Positions 38,096 through 46,908 of a DNA stretch of 64,000 nucleotides are shown here, piece by piece; the stretch's first letter is position 1, and every line of letters begins with the position of its first letter. The notes under the pieces are model-generated. The model saw only the letters and a program-made list of their open reading frames with translations. It was not told where the DNA came from and did not search any database. Made by a program: the position numbers and the translations under genes. Source of the stretch: Woeseiaceae bacterium (GTDB lineage Bacteria; Pseudomonadota; Gammaproteobacteria; Steroidobacterales; Woeseiaceae); assembly GCA_028277185.1 (NCBI GenBank), contig JANQGQ010000012.1, forward strand, positions 1-64,000, read 5' to 3'.

Positions 38096-38338
38096 TTGCT
38101 AATATCCTGTCTGCCGCGACTGAAGCGGTTTTTCTTGAACGTTTTTTTGAATAAACACTCAAGAAATTCCGAATTACGGAAACCCGTGAAATCGCGCAAG
38201 ATTGATAGCAATCATCAGGTACTGACGCCGAAAAGGCGGGGCATGGAACGAGCTCACAGAATCGACGCGGAACTCGTTTCGTTCTTAGCACTCAAAGCGT
38301 CAGACTGCTAACATGCGGGCAATCGAAGGAGCTTGGTA

Positions 38339-39202
38339 ATGACGACAGATTTTGCCGTAAGCAATCGGGACCTCGTGCTGGCCGGTCCGGTCGGCAGCCT
38401 CGACGCCTACATCCAGGCCGTCGGCAGCGTGCCCGTGCTGAGCAAGGAAGACGAGCAGTCGCTGGCCAACCGGTTTCGCGACGACGACGATCTCGAGGCC
38501 GCCCGCGAACTCGTGCTCGCGCACCTGCGCTTCGTCGTGCACATCGCCAAGGGTTACACGGGCTATGGACTGCCGCTTGCCGACCTGATTCAGGAGGGCA
38601 ACGTCGGTCTGATGAAGGCCGTCAAGCGCTTCGACCCCGGCTACGACGTGCGCCTCGTGTCGTTCGCCGTGCATTGGATTCGCGCCGAGATTCACGAGTT
38701 CGTACTCCGGAACTGGCGCATCGTGAAGGTCGCGACGACCAAAGCGCAGCGGAAGCTGTTCTTCAACCTTCGCAAGGCCAAGAAGAGTCTTGCGTGGCTC
38801 AGCGCCGACGAAACGAGGGCCGTTGCCGAGGACCTCGGCGTCAGCGAGAAGGAAGTCACCGAGATGGAGCGGCGGCTCAGTGCGCGTGACGCACTGTTCG
38901 ATCCGCAGCCCGATGCCGAAGACGAACGCGCTTTCGGACCGGCTTCGTATCTGCCGGCTCCCGCGTCGGATCCGGCGGAGCTGGTCGAAACCGCCGATTT
39001 CAAAGATGACGCCACGCGCAAGATGGGCCACGCGCTTGCGGCGCTCGACGATCGCAGTCGCGACATCATCGAAAGCCGCTGGCTGACGGACCACAAGAAG
39101 ACGCTGCACGAACTGGCGGACGTCTACGGCGTATCCGCCGAGCGTATCCGCCAGATCGAGAACAATGCGATTCGTAAGATGAAAAACGCCATGGCCCTGT
39201 AG
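38339..39202 (+). CDS. rpoH: RNA polymerase heat-shock sigma factor RpoH (sigma-32)
   Basis: This is the alternative sigma factor for heat-shock genes. Region 2 shows LIQEGNVGLMKAVKRFDPGYDVRLVSFAVHWIRAEI in pieces, followed by the RpoH box QRKLFFNLRK that is specific to this group. Region 4 at the end has the helix-turn-helix TLHELADVYGVSAERIRQIE. ATG 38339 is preceded by ggag at 7 nt. An in-frame TTG 6 nt upstream is too close to the ribosome site. The 287-residue length is normal. Confidence 0.96.
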   Translation: MTTDFAVSNRDLVLAGPVGSLDAYIQAVGSVPVLSKEDEQSLANRFRDDDDLEAARELVLAHLRFVVHIAKGYTGYGLPLADLIQEGNVGLMKAVKRFDPGYDVRLVSFAVHWIRAEIHEFVLRNWRIVKVATTKAQRKLFFNLRKAKKSLAWLSADETRAVAEDLGVSEKEVTEMERRLSARDALFDPQPDAEDERAFGPASYLPAPASDPAELVETADFKDDATRKMGHALAALDDRSRDIIESRWLTDHKKTLHELADVYGVSAERIRQIENNAIRKMKNAMAL

Positions 39203-39245
39203 CCTGGCATCGAATCCGCAGGCGGCCAGGCAAGCCGACAAACGA

Positions 39246-39272
39246 GGGCCGCTCCAACGAGCGGCCCTTTTT
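39246..39272 (+). terminator. Rho-independent terminator after rpoH
   Basis: gggccgct (39246-39253) and agcggccc (39260-39267) form an 8-bp stem with a 6-nt loop, followed by ttttt. It closes rpoH before the convergent DUF3465-like gene. Confidence 0.9.
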
Positions 39273-39295
39273 CGTCAAGCGCCGGGGCGGCGGTT

Positions 39296-39625
39296 CTAAC
39301 GGTAGACCGCGTTTCTGAAACGGACGAAGCCGGCGTCGTCGCCGCCGAGCGGATCGCGGTGCGTCCAGTGAACGAGTCCACCCTCCTCGTTCCACTCGTA
39401 AATGCCGCGGAAGCTCACGCGATCGCCGATACCCAGCGGTATGCGCTCCGCAAGAGAGACGTTGTGGGCAAGCAGCAAGGTCTGACCGCCCGCCAGCCTG
39501 ACGACGAAGCGCTGATGGCGGCCGTGTTCCCGGTGTTCCTTATCGTCCCGATCGTCGTTGAGCAGGCGCACGACGAGACCCCGGTCCTCGATCCATTCGT
39601 CCTGGCTGGATTTGCCGTAGTGCAT
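39296..39625 (-). CDS. DUF3465-like protein without signal peptide
   Basis: The 109-residue protein contains the OB-like DUF3465 core: RHQRFVVRLAGGQTLLLAHNVSLAERIP, in pieces, GIYEWNEEGGLVHWTHRDP, and a closing FVRFRNAVYR. Other members that I recall carry an N-terminal export signal. This one starts directly before the core with MHYGKSSQDEWIEDRG, so it is either cytoplasmic or shortened. The gene begins only 22 nt past the terminator of the upstream OmpA gene. Its function is unknown. Confidence 0.75.
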   Translation of the reverse strand: MHYGKSSQDEWIEDRGLVVRLLNDDRDDKEHREHGRHQRFVVRLAGGQTLLLAHNVSLAERIPLGIGDRVSFRGIYEWNEEGGLVHWTHRDPLGGDDAGFVRFRNAVYR

Positions 39626-39646
39626 GGCTTCGCGAGAGCGGGCAGC

Positions 39647-39674
39647 AAAAAAAACGCGGCCCGTTCGGGCCGCG
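39647..39674 (-). terminator. Rho-independent terminator after the OmpA-family gene
   Basis: On the minus strand the stem cgcggccc/gggccgcg (39655-39662 and 39667-39674) with a 4-nt loop is followed by eight T residues (39654-39647). It ends the OmpA lipoprotein transcript just before the DUF3465-like gene. Confidence 0.92.
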
Positions 39675-39699
39675 CTTTCATGGTCGTGCCGGCGGCGCC

Positions 39700-40377
39700 T
39701 TAACCCCTGGTCACGGGAACCATCGTGATCTCGACGCGCCGATTGGCCTGGCGGCCGGTGGCGGTGCCGTTGTCGGCCACCGGACGGCTCTCGCCCATGC
39801 CGATGGTGATCATCCGCTGGCTCATCACGCCGCGCGACATGAGATAGCTGGCGACGCTCGAAGCCCGGCGCTCCGACAAGCCCTGGTTATAGGCGTCCGT
39901 TCCCGTGCTGTCGGTATGGCCGGCCACTTCGACGACCGTCTGGTCGTACTCGTCGAGTACCTTGCCGACCGAGTTGAGCACGTTGAAGAACGCCGGCGAC
40001 AGGTCCGAACTGTCTGTGGCAAACGTGACGTTGCCGGGCATGTTGAGCGTGATGTTGTCGCCGATGCGCGTGACGCTCACGCCCGTACCCTCGAGTTCAG
40101 CGCGGAGCTGTGCTTCCTGACGGTCCATGTAGTAACCGATAGAACCACCGGCCAACGCGCCGACGCCCGCGCCGATCAGCGCCCGCTGCCGGCGTTCGAC
40201 GGCATCGTCGCCCGAAATGAGACCGACAACGGCGCCGGCGGCAGCGCCGATCAACGCGCCCTTGGTAGCCGCGCTGGTCTGTTCCTCTCGCGTGTACGGA
40301 TCGAGCGTCGTGCAGCCCGTTGCCGCGACGGCAACGGCCAGAACTGCGAGAAGCGGTCTTACGCCTCGAGTTTGCAT
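39700..40377 (-). CDS. OmpA-family lipoprotein with glycine zipper
   Basis: The 225-residue protein has a lipoprotein signal with lipobox VAATGC (Cys near residue 22), a glycine-zipper region (GALIGAAAGAVVGLISG and ALIGAGVGALAGGSIGYYMD), and a C-terminal OmpA peptidoglycan-binding domain with AGHTDSTGTDAYNQGLSERRA, in pieces, and GMGESRPVADN. It probably links the outer membrane to peptidoglycan, like the YiaD/Pal group. A strong terminator follows. It is not a clear member of the sortase-linked PdsO group. Confidence 0.92.
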   Translation of the reverse strand: MQTRGVRPLLAVLAVAVAATGCTTLDPYTREEQTSAATKGALIGAAAGAVVGLISGDDAVERRQRALIGAGVGALAGGSIGYYMDRQEAQLRAELEGTGVSVTRIGDNITLNMPGNVTFATDSSDLSPAFFNVLNSVGKVLDEYDQTVVEVAGHTDSTGTDAYNQGLSERRASSVASYLMSRGVMSQRMITIGMGESRPVADNGTATGRQANRRVEITMVPVTRG

Positions 40378-40590
40378 GTTTGATTCCTCTTGCTTGCTAT
40401 GATCTGTCGGCGCCGGATTCTATCCGGCACGGGCTTGCGGATTAACCCCTGCATTGTAGGGGGCGCTTCCCTGAACACATACTTAATGCGCGGTCGCCTC
40501 AACAGTTTATGTCATGCCTGTGACAAAAGAATTCACGAAACGTGCGCCAGGTCTCACGCGGAGTGCCGCCGTGACCGCGGGCTGTCGCCG

Positions 40591-41058
40591 ATGAGCGACA
40601 ACGACGGCTGGCTGGAGCGCTTCGACGAGAGTCATCGCCAGCTCACGCTGCCGGGGCTGTACTCGGTTTCCGTGCTCATGGTCGTGACCGGGACCGTCGG
40701 TCTGCTCTGGTCGGCGCCGATTCCCGACGAGTTCCACAGCATATCGCCCCTTCTGAACTGGGGCAGCGCGTTCCTCATGACCGCCGCCGTGTACTACTTC
40801 ATCATTTCCCTGTCGCTTGCCATCGGTCTGCTGCCATTCGTCGTCGCGCTTGCGGCGGTTCATTTGTGGCTTTCGACGTCGGCCTGGTCCGGTCTCCGGA
40901 TCTCACTGTCACTCCTCGTCGTCGGTATCGTCGGCATCGCCATCGGCCAGCAGCGCGGGAGCGGCATTCGCGGCATCCTGCGCGATCTGCAACACATGAT
41001 GATTGCGCCCGCGTGGATGTTGTCGCTGCTGTACCGCCGGATCGGCATACCGGTCTAG
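40591..41058 (+). CDS. Mpo1-like (DUF962) membrane protein
   Basis: The 155-residue protein has an N-terminal DGWLERFDESHRQLTLPGLY that corresponds to the WFxxYxESHxHP opening of DUF962, then four hydrophobic helices and the conserved ending FRDLQ-like LRDLQHMMIAPAWMLSLLYRRIGI. In yeast Mpo1 is an iron-dependent dioxygenase of 2-hydroxy fatty acids. Bacterial activity is assumed. Several His positions of the family appear altered here (SHRQL). The start is ATG 40591. dinF follows 12 nt later. Confidence 0.82.
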   Translation: MSDNDGWLERFDESHRQLTLPGLYSVSVLMVVTGTVGLLWSAPIPDEFHSISPLLNWGSAFLMTAAVYYFIISLSLAIGLLPFVVALAAVHLWLSTSAWSGLRISLSLLVVGIVGIAIGQQRGSGIRGILRDLQHMMIAPAWMLSLLYRRIGIPV

Positions 41059-41070
41059 TACCTCAACACC

Positions 41071-42402
41071 GTGGACCAGCAGAAGACGCACGCGGGTTCG
41101 CTGCCCGACAACCGCGACGTCTGGCGCATCGCGCTGCCGATGATCCTGTCGAATCTGACCGTGCCGCTGCTCGGCATGGTCGATACGGGCGTCACGGGAC
41201 ACCTCGACAGCGAGGCATATCTGGCCGCGGTTGCGATCGGCGCGACGATCTTCAGCGTTCTCTACACCGGTCTCAACTTCCTGCGCATGGGCACGACCGG
41301 CATTGCGGCACAAAGCTACGGCGCGACCGACTACGCCGCTTTGCGGACCTCGCTCGGCCAGGCCGCCGTCGTCGCCCTCGCGATGGCGTTCTCGCTCCTG
41401 CTTGCTCACCGACCGCTCGGCGCCTTCGCCGTAGAGCTGCTGGGCGCGGATCCCGTCATCGAGGCGATTGCTCTCGAGTACTTCAATATCCGCATCTGGA
41501 GCGCTCCCGGGACGCTGCTCAACTTCGCGCTGATCGGCTGGTTTCTCGGCACCCAGAACGCCCGCGCGCCGTTCTTCATGTTCCTGACGATCAACCTGAC
41601 GAACATCGTCCTCGACCTCGTGTTCGTGCTCGGTTTTGGCATGAAGGTGGATGGGGTTGCTCTCGCTTCGGTCGTTGCCGAGTACTCCGGGCTTGCGGTC
41701 GGGGCCGTATTTCTCGTCGACCGACTCCGCCGACATCCCGGTCCGTGGCAGCTCGAACGGCTCACGCGAATCCGGCGGTACGGCGCTTTCTTCGCGGTCA
41801 ACGCCAACCTCTTCGTTCGGACGCTGGCTCTCATGTTCGCGCTCAGCTTCATGACCGCTCAGGGCGCTCGAATGGGCGGCACGATCCTCGCCGCCAACGC
41901 GCTCCTGATGAATCTGCAGAACCTGACCGCGTTCGCGCTCGACGGCATCGCTCACGCGGCCGAGGCGCTCGTCGGCAAAGCGGTCGGCGCCAGGCGGCGA
42001 GACGCGCTCGTCACGGCGGTCCGCCTGACCCTGCGCTGGTCGCTGTACTTTGCCGCAGCGCTTGCACTCGCGTACGTCGTCGTGGGCCCTCTGCTCATCC
42101 GGCTGTTGACGGACCTCGAAGACGTGCGGGCCGCTGCGCTGCGCTACCTGCCCTGGCTGATTGCATCGCCGTTGATCTCGGTATGGTCATTCCTTTACGA
42201 CGGCGTATTCGTCGGCGCGACCCGCGCGAAGGAGATGCGTAACATCATGCTGCTCGCGTCCGGCATCTTTCTTGCGACCTGGTATCTCGTCGAAGGTCTG
42301 GGCAACGACGGTCTCTGGTTCGCGTTCCTGGTTTTTCTCGGCATACGAGGCATCGGCATGCACGTCTATTACCGGCGCACGATACTGCCGGCTCTCGGGT
42401 GA
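41071..42402 (+). CDS. dinF: MATE-family efflux transporter, DinF type
   Basis: The 443-residue polytopic transporter has about twelve transmembrane helices. The opening WRIALPMILSNLTVPLLGMVDTGVTGHL, in pieces, and the FLRMGTTGIAAQSYGA segment match the DinF branch of the MATE family, which exports cationic compounds or protects against oxidative damage in exchange for H+ or Na+. The start is GTG 41071. It is 12 nt after the Mpo1-like gene. There is no LexA site that would indicate SOS control. Confidence 0.88.
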   Translation: MDQQKTHAGSLPDNRDVWRIALPMILSNLTVPLLGMVDTGVTGHLDSEAYLAAVAIGATIFSVLYTGLNFLRMGTTGIAAQSYGATDYAALRTSLGQAAVVALAMAFSLLLAHRPLGAFAVELLGADPVIEAIALEYFNIRIWSAPGTLLNFALIGWFLGTQNARAPFFMFLTINLTNIVLDLVFVLGFGMKVDGVALASVVAEYSGLAVGAVFLVDRLRRHPGPWQLERLTRIRRYGAFFAVNANLFVRTLALMFALSFMTAQGARMGGTILAANALLMNLQNLTAFALDGIAHAAEALVGKAVGARRRDALVTAVRLTLRWSLYFAAALALAYVVVGPLLIRLLTDLEDVRAAALRYLPWLIASPLISVWSFLYDGVFVGATRAKEMRNIMLLASGIFLATWYLVEGLGNDGLWFAFLVFLGIRGIGMHVYYRRTILPALG

Positions 42403-42425
42403 ACCGCCTGCTGTGAACAAGAAAA

Positions 42426-42454
42426 GCCGCCGCAATCACGAGGACTGCGGCGGC
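42426..42454 (-). terminator. Hairpin between convergent genes
   Basis: gccgccgca (42426-42434) and tgcggcggc (42446-42454) form a 9-bp stem. On the minus strand it is followed by ttttcttgtt, so it best terminates the membrane-protein/PspA operon. It may also catch dinF transcripts. Confidence 0.65.
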
Positions 42455-42480
42455 GTGCTCTGCACGGTTTCCATCGCTCG

Positions 42481-43875
42481 TCAATCGTCCAGAACAACTT
42501 GCTCCTGATCACGGCGTGCCTGGGTCCAGCGCACCACCCGAAGCCTGACCGCGGCCCCATGACGTTCCACGAGCGATCCGAGCGCGATAGCCGAGGCTCC
42601 GAAAACCGCAAGCGATATCCAGCTGCTCGTCAGGAACATCTCCAGCACCGGCGCAAACCCGTACCACACGCCGATCGCGATCGTGAGGATGCCCGCGATC
42701 GCGGCGGATCGCTCCTTGAACCACAGCCCCGCCAACAGCAGTCCGGTGCCCGCGGTCACCGTCAGCAGCGCGGCCAGCGCGGACTCGGCAAAAGCCATCA
42801 CGCTGAACGCGAACGCGAACATCACGGCCAGGCTCGTCGTGATGGACGCGAAGCCCGACACGATGCCGCTCGAAGTCCGCCGCATGACGTCAACCGCAAA
42901 CGCGGCGTAGACGAGGGCGCCCAGCGGGCCGAGGAACTTGTCCGGCATGAAGCCGGCCGTCGCAGCGGCAAGCGAAATGGCGCCCGTCGCGGCTACCGGC
43001 AGCGATACGGCGTCGAGCAGCCCGCCGATGAGCTTGCTGCGCTCCGGAAACAAGGATGCCTGGCGCAGCGCGATGAACACGGCCGCGGCAAGCATCGCCA
43101 GCAGCAGACTACTGACATCGTAGAAATACATGCTCCGGAACAGCACGATACCGATGGGCAGGAACAGCGCGGTCAGCGCAAAGCGTCCCTCCGGCGTCTT
43201 GAGCGCCTTGTCCCTGGCGAGCAAGCCGCGCAACGCCCAGACGGCATACAGAGTGCCCGCGAGGCCCATGGCGCCGGCGATGACCGAGCTCCGCACCGGG
43301 ATCAGCAGGAGGAGGTTGAGCACCGCGAAGTGCAGCGTCAGGAGCTTCGCCGAGTGCCGCGCCATGATCGCGAAGCAGAACAGCGTGACCGGCAGCAGCA
43401 CGAGGAGGGCGCCGGCCATCGTCATACCCAGTTTCCCGATATCGCCAAGCTGCCAGGTTGCGAAGCCCGGGTAAGTGCTCAGCAGCCCGTCGAGCTGAAA
43501 TACCGAATAGACCAGCGCTCCGAGAATCGTGAAGTTCGCCGGTATCGAGATCAGCGCGAGGCCGAAGAACATACGCGCCCCCTTGGTCTCGCGCAGCCCG
43601 TAGGCAAGCCCCAGGCCACCTGCCGCAAGCAGGCCCGTCTGTGCAAGCAGCAGCAGGTAGCGTTTGATGTCGTTGCCGTCGTCCCAGCCCTGAAGCAGAA
43701 ACACGGACATCGACGCAATCAACACGCCGGCACCGAGGATACGCAGCGCCTCCGACAGACTCGCGAAACTCTTGAGCGAGTCGACGACGCTGTCGAGCGA
43801 GAATCCCCTGGACGGCGGTTCGCTGCGCGCGGCGAAGACCTCGCCATCGGCGCGGTGAGCCGTGGCGGTATTCAT
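42481..43875 (-). CDS. Polytopic membrane protein of unknown function paired with PspA-like protein
   Basis: The protein of about 464 residues has a short soluble N-terminus (first 45 residues) and roughly fourteen hydrophobic helices in an even run, with few charged loops. I do not recognise the family. The start ATG 43875 overlaps the stop of the upstream PspA-like gene as ATGA, and ggagg lies before it, so the two products are probably made together. It could be a membrane anchor or sensor for the PspA-like protein. The C-terminus is charged (ARRDQEQVVLDD). Confidence 0.8.
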   Translation of the reverse strand: MNTATAHRADGEVFAARSEPPSRGFSLDSVVDSLKSFASLSEALRILGAGVLIASMSVFLLQGWDDGNDIKRYLLLLAQTGLLAAGGLGLAYGLRETKGARMFFGLALISIPANFTILGALVYSVFQLDGLLSTYPGFATWQLGDIGKLGMTMAGALLVLLPVTLFCFAIMARHSAKLLTLHFAVLNLLLLIPVRSSVIAGAMGLAGTLYAVWALRGLLARDKALKTPEGRFALTALFLPIGIVLFRSMYFYDVSSLLLAMLAAAVFIALRQASLFPERSKLIGGLLDAVSLPVAATGAISLAAATAGFMPDKFLGPLGALVYAAFAVDVMRRTSSGIVSGFASITTSLAVMFAFAFSVMAFAESALAALLTVTAGTGLLLAGLWFKERSAAIAGILTIAIGVWYGFAPVLEMFLTSSWISLAVFGASAIALGSLVERHGAAVRLRVVRWTQARRDQEQVVLDD

Positions 43876-44528
43876 GACCCACCCTCCTCTGAGTCGTCCA
43901 GGAGTTCCTCGAGCTCCGCGCGAAGCTCGACTCTTTCTTCTTCCTCGAGAAACGCGGTGTCGAGCGTGTCGCTCACACTTGCGGTGGAGCACAGGAACTC
44001 GCTCTCGCCCAGGTTAATCTCCCAGCGATCGAAAGTATCTTCGATATCGCCGGCGCCGCCGCCCTCGATGTCGTGAATCGCGCGCATGGCGTCGGCGACC
44101 GATTGCCGCGAGCGCATCAGGTTGCGCTGCTGAGTCACTTCGCCGACCCGTGCCTCGATCTTTTTCACCTGTTCGCCGATGCGTGCCTCGAGTTCCTCGT
44201 GGTGCGCGATCGACTCACTCAGGCCTGTAAGCTGCGTCTGGCACTCCTTGCGGCGCCGCAGGCATTCGAGGGCCCGGCCTTCGTCTTCGGCCGCAATGCG
44301 CTTCGCGCGCTCCGCCCAGCGAACGCTTGCCAGTTCCAGTTCGCGGTAGCGTGTCTTGAGGTTCGCCCCGTCCTTTTGGACCCGGGCAAGCCGCACCCGG
44401 GATCGCGCCGCCGCGCGCTGGGTATCCCTGAGCGCCGCGGCGATGATGGCATCGTGGTTTTCAACCTTGCTGACGGCGCGGTCGACCGACGAACTAATCG
44501 TCGCCGAAATACGTTGAATCAGACTCAT
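43872..44528 (-). CDS. PspA/IM30-like coiled-coil protein
   Basis: The 218-residue protein, mainly helical, opens SLIQRISATISSSVDRAVSKVENHDAI in pieces, the pattern of PspA/IM30 proteins, which have an amphipathic first helix that binds membranes. The middle (about 30-140) is coiled coil. The tail is very acidic (EEEERVELRAELEELLDDSEE, in pieces). Such proteins form ESCRT-III-like scaffolds on stressed inner membranes. The classic pspB, pspC and pspF genes are absent. It is divergent from an XRE regulator. Start ATG 44528 has ggag upstream. Confidence 0.8.
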   Translation of the reverse strand: MSLIQRISATISSSVDRAVSKVENHDAIIAAALRDTQRAAARSRVRLARVQKDGANLKTRYRELELASVRWAERAKRIAAEDEGRALECLRRRKECQTQLTGLSESIAHHEELEARIGEQVKKIEARVGEVTQQRNLMRSRQSVADAMRAIHDIEGGGAGDIEDTFDRWEINLGESEFLCSTASVSDTLDTAFLEEEERVELRAELEELLDDSEEGGS

Positions 44529-44656
44529 GATGGACTCCTTGCGATGGGAATGTGCAGGGACAAGCCTCCTCAAGAGTGCCAAATCAAGCAACCAGAATCG
44601 GAAAAGTCGGAGAATTCTGACGTCGGGTATAGTTTTATTGTACTATTGGCCGCAGT

Positions 44657-45400
44657 ATGACGACATCGACCCGCATCGTTGCGACCCTCAAGCGCGAGCT
44701 CAAATCCCGCGGACTCACCTACCGGGACGTGGCGGCGCGGCTCGGACTGTCCGAGTCGGCGGTCAAGCACATGTTTTCGACCGGCAATTTCACGCTGAAG
44801 CGTCTGGATTCGCTCTGCGAGATCCTCGAGGTCGACATCAGCGAACTCGTCGCCCTGAGCGAAGCCCGGGAGCAGCGGATCGAGCGTCTCTCCGACGAGC
44901 ACGAGCGCGAGATCGTCGCCGACATCAAGCTACTGCTGATCACCTACTGCCTCGTCAATCACTGGCAGTTCCACGAGATCATCGAGCGCTACGACGTTTC
45001 GCGCGCGGAAGGCCTCAAGTACTTGCGCCGGCTGGATAGCATGAAGATCATCGAAGTGCTTCCGGGTGAGCGCGTGCGCCTGCTGGTCGCCAACAACTTC
45101 GCCTGGCGCAAGCACGGCGCCATGGAACAGTTTTTCACTCGCCGCGTGCAGACCGATTTTTTCAGGGGCGACTTCACGGCCGACGGGTCGATTCGGATCG
45201 CCAAGAACGGCATGCTGTCGCGCAAAGCGCAGCGGCAGCTTGCCGACAAGCTCAATGCAGTCGGCGAGTTGTTCGACGATACGACTTGGGAGGAGCGCAA
45301 GATGCCGGCGAACGAACGCCACGGCACGACGATGGTCCTCGCGATGCGGCAGTGGTTTTTCGAGGGTTTCAGGGAGCTCGAGCGCGAACGATCGGGCTGA
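44657..45400 (+). CDS. XRE-family transcriptional regulator
   Basis: The 247-residue protein has a Cro/C1-type helix-turn-helix at about residues 10-65 (LTYRDVAARLGLSESAVKHMFS). A longer C-terminal part follows, with a winged-helix-like stretch (HEIIERYDVSRAEGLKYLRRLDSMKIIEV, in pieces), which suggests two DNA-binding modules. It lies divergent from the PspA-like operon with 128 nt between them and is a candidate regulator of it. No ligand-binding domain is recognised. Confidence 0.85.
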   Translation: MTTSTRIVATLKRELKSRGLTYRDVAARLGLSESAVKHMFSTGNFTLKRLDSLCEILEVDISELVALSEAREQRIERLSDEHEREIVADIKLLLITYCLVNHWQFHEIIERYDVSRAEGLKYLRRLDSMKIIEVLPGERVRLLVANNFAWRKHGAMEQFFTRRVQTDFFRGDFTADGSIRIAKNGMLSRKAQRQLADKLNAVGELFDDTTWEERKMPANERHGTTMVLAMRQWFFEGFRELERERSG

Positions 45401-45413
45401 AACCCTCCGGACT

Positions 45414-46775
45414 CTAACGCCGTTGAGCGCTTGCCGCGAAAAGGCGTTGGACCGTGGACCGAGCCCACCCGTACGCCAGCACGCCGGTCAGGATGTTCGC
45501 AACCGCGTAGGCAGCGAATATCCCGATCACGTCGAATAGCTGCATCGCGACAAGCGCGATCGGGACGTACAGTACGAGAATGCGGACCAGGCTCACCAGC
45601 ACGCCCGGCATCGGCTCGCCCACGCCGTTGAACGCGGCGTTCATGACCATGACGACGCCGTAGGCGCCGTAGCTAATCGGCACGGTCAGCAGAAACAGCC
45701 GCGTCACGGCAATCGCCTGCTCGTCCTCGCTGAACAGGCCCGGCAGCAGGCCGGACAACAGTGCCAGCAACAAAGCGATAGCAAGCCCGCTACCAAGACA
45801 AAACAGCATGGACAGCCGGAGCGAGCGGAGGATGCGGTCCTCTTTGCCCGCGGCCAGGTTCTGGCCGACGAAAGGACCGATGATCGACGACATCGCGTAG
45901 TAGATCACGAGCATCATCGATTCGATGCGCGACGCGACGCCGAAGCCGGCAACGGCGGCCGGGCCGTAGCTGGCGATCATTGCGGTGACGAGGGTGGCGC
46001 CGAGCGGCACGATGACGTTGGTTCCCGCGGCGGGCAAGCCTACGTGCAGCACGTCCCGCCACGACGACAGCATCACGTCGCGCTTCGGCCGCGACAGGCT
46101 CAGGAGCCTCAAGCGCGTGCGAAGGAAATACACGGTGCCTAAGAAGATCGTGCCCCGCGCGATCAGCGACGCCATTGCGGCGCCGTCGAGGCCCATGGCC
46201 GGAATCGGTCCGACGCCGAAAATCAGGATCGGATCCAGGATCACGTTGAGCACCGACGCAAGCACCATGAGCGTACCGGGCAGCCGCGTGTCGCCGGTCG
46301 CGCGCATGCTGGACATACCGACCATGCCGACCACGATGAAAGGCACGCCCAGGTAAAGGATCGTCATGAAGCTCCGGATCAGCGGCAGCAGCGAGTCGGG
46401 CGCGCCCAGCAGCCGGAACAGCGGGTCGATGCTCACGATACCCACGGCGGCGATGATGCCGGTGATCGCGAACGAGAGGATCATCGCGTCGGTCGACAGG
46501 CGCCGTGCCCGCCTGCGGTTGCCGCTCCCGAGCGCACGCGCCACGACGGACGACGTACCCGCACCGAGTCCGATCGCGACGCTCGTCACGATCATCAGTA
46601 TCGGGAAGCCGAAACCGTAGGCCGCGAGCTCGTCGACGCCGACCTGACCGATGAACCAGGCGTCGATCAGGCTTTGGCCCATCATCGTCGCGATCCCGAA
46701 CAGGACCGGCACGGTCATGTCCGTGAGATGCTTGCCGACCGGTCCGCTCGCGAGACGCGATTCTCTCGTTGCCAT
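45414..46775 (-). CDS. MATE-family efflux transporter (NorM/VmrA-like)
   Basis: The 453-residue transporter has twelve predicted helices and duplicated halves. The opening VPVLFGIATMMGQSLIDAWFIGQVG, in pieces, and the SSVVARALGSGNRRRA loop are typical of the bacterial MATE branch that exports drugs with Na+ or H+ coupling. ATG 46775 is preferred over an upstream in-frame start because the added residues are not hydrophobic or conserved. It is distinct from the DinF-type pump at 41071. It converges on the XRE gene with 13 nt between them. Confidence 0.88.
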   Translation of the reverse strand: MATRESRLASGPVGKHLTDMTVPVLFGIATMMGQSLIDAWFIGQVGVDELAAYGFGFPILMIVTSVAIGLGAGTSSVVARALGSGNRRRARRLSTDAMILSFAITGIIAAVGIVSIDPLFRLLGAPDSLLPLIRSFMTILYLGVPFIVVGMVGMSSMRATGDTRLPGTLMVLASVLNVILDPILIFGVGPIPAMGLDGAAMASLIARGTIFLGTVYFLRTRLRLLSLSRPKRDVMLSSWRDVLHVGLPAAGTNVIVPLGATLVTAMIASYGPAAVAGFGVASRIESMMLVIYYAMSSIIGPFVGQNLAAGKEDRILRSLRLSMLFCLGSGLAIALLLALLSGLLPGLFSEDEQAIAVTRLFLLTVPISYGAYGVVMVMNAAFNGVGEPMPGVLVSLVRILVLYVPIALVAMQLFDVIGIFAAYAVANILTGVLAYGWARSTVQRLFAASAQRR

Positions 46776-46908
46776 AATCCCCGGTGAGACATGCCCGCCG
46801 GAATGGCGGACTGCACGGCCGACTATGACGGCAGCCGGGGTTGCGTGCAATGCGCCCCCGGCGGTCCGGTATCATCCAACGCGCAGCAGTTCCCGGGAGA
46901 CAGAGCCC

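Noticed and set aside
39700-40377. OmpA-family lipoprotein as the missing sortase substrate
   Set aside because: It has a lipobox and no C-terminal sorting signal with hydrophobic and basic tail, and lies about 8 kb away.
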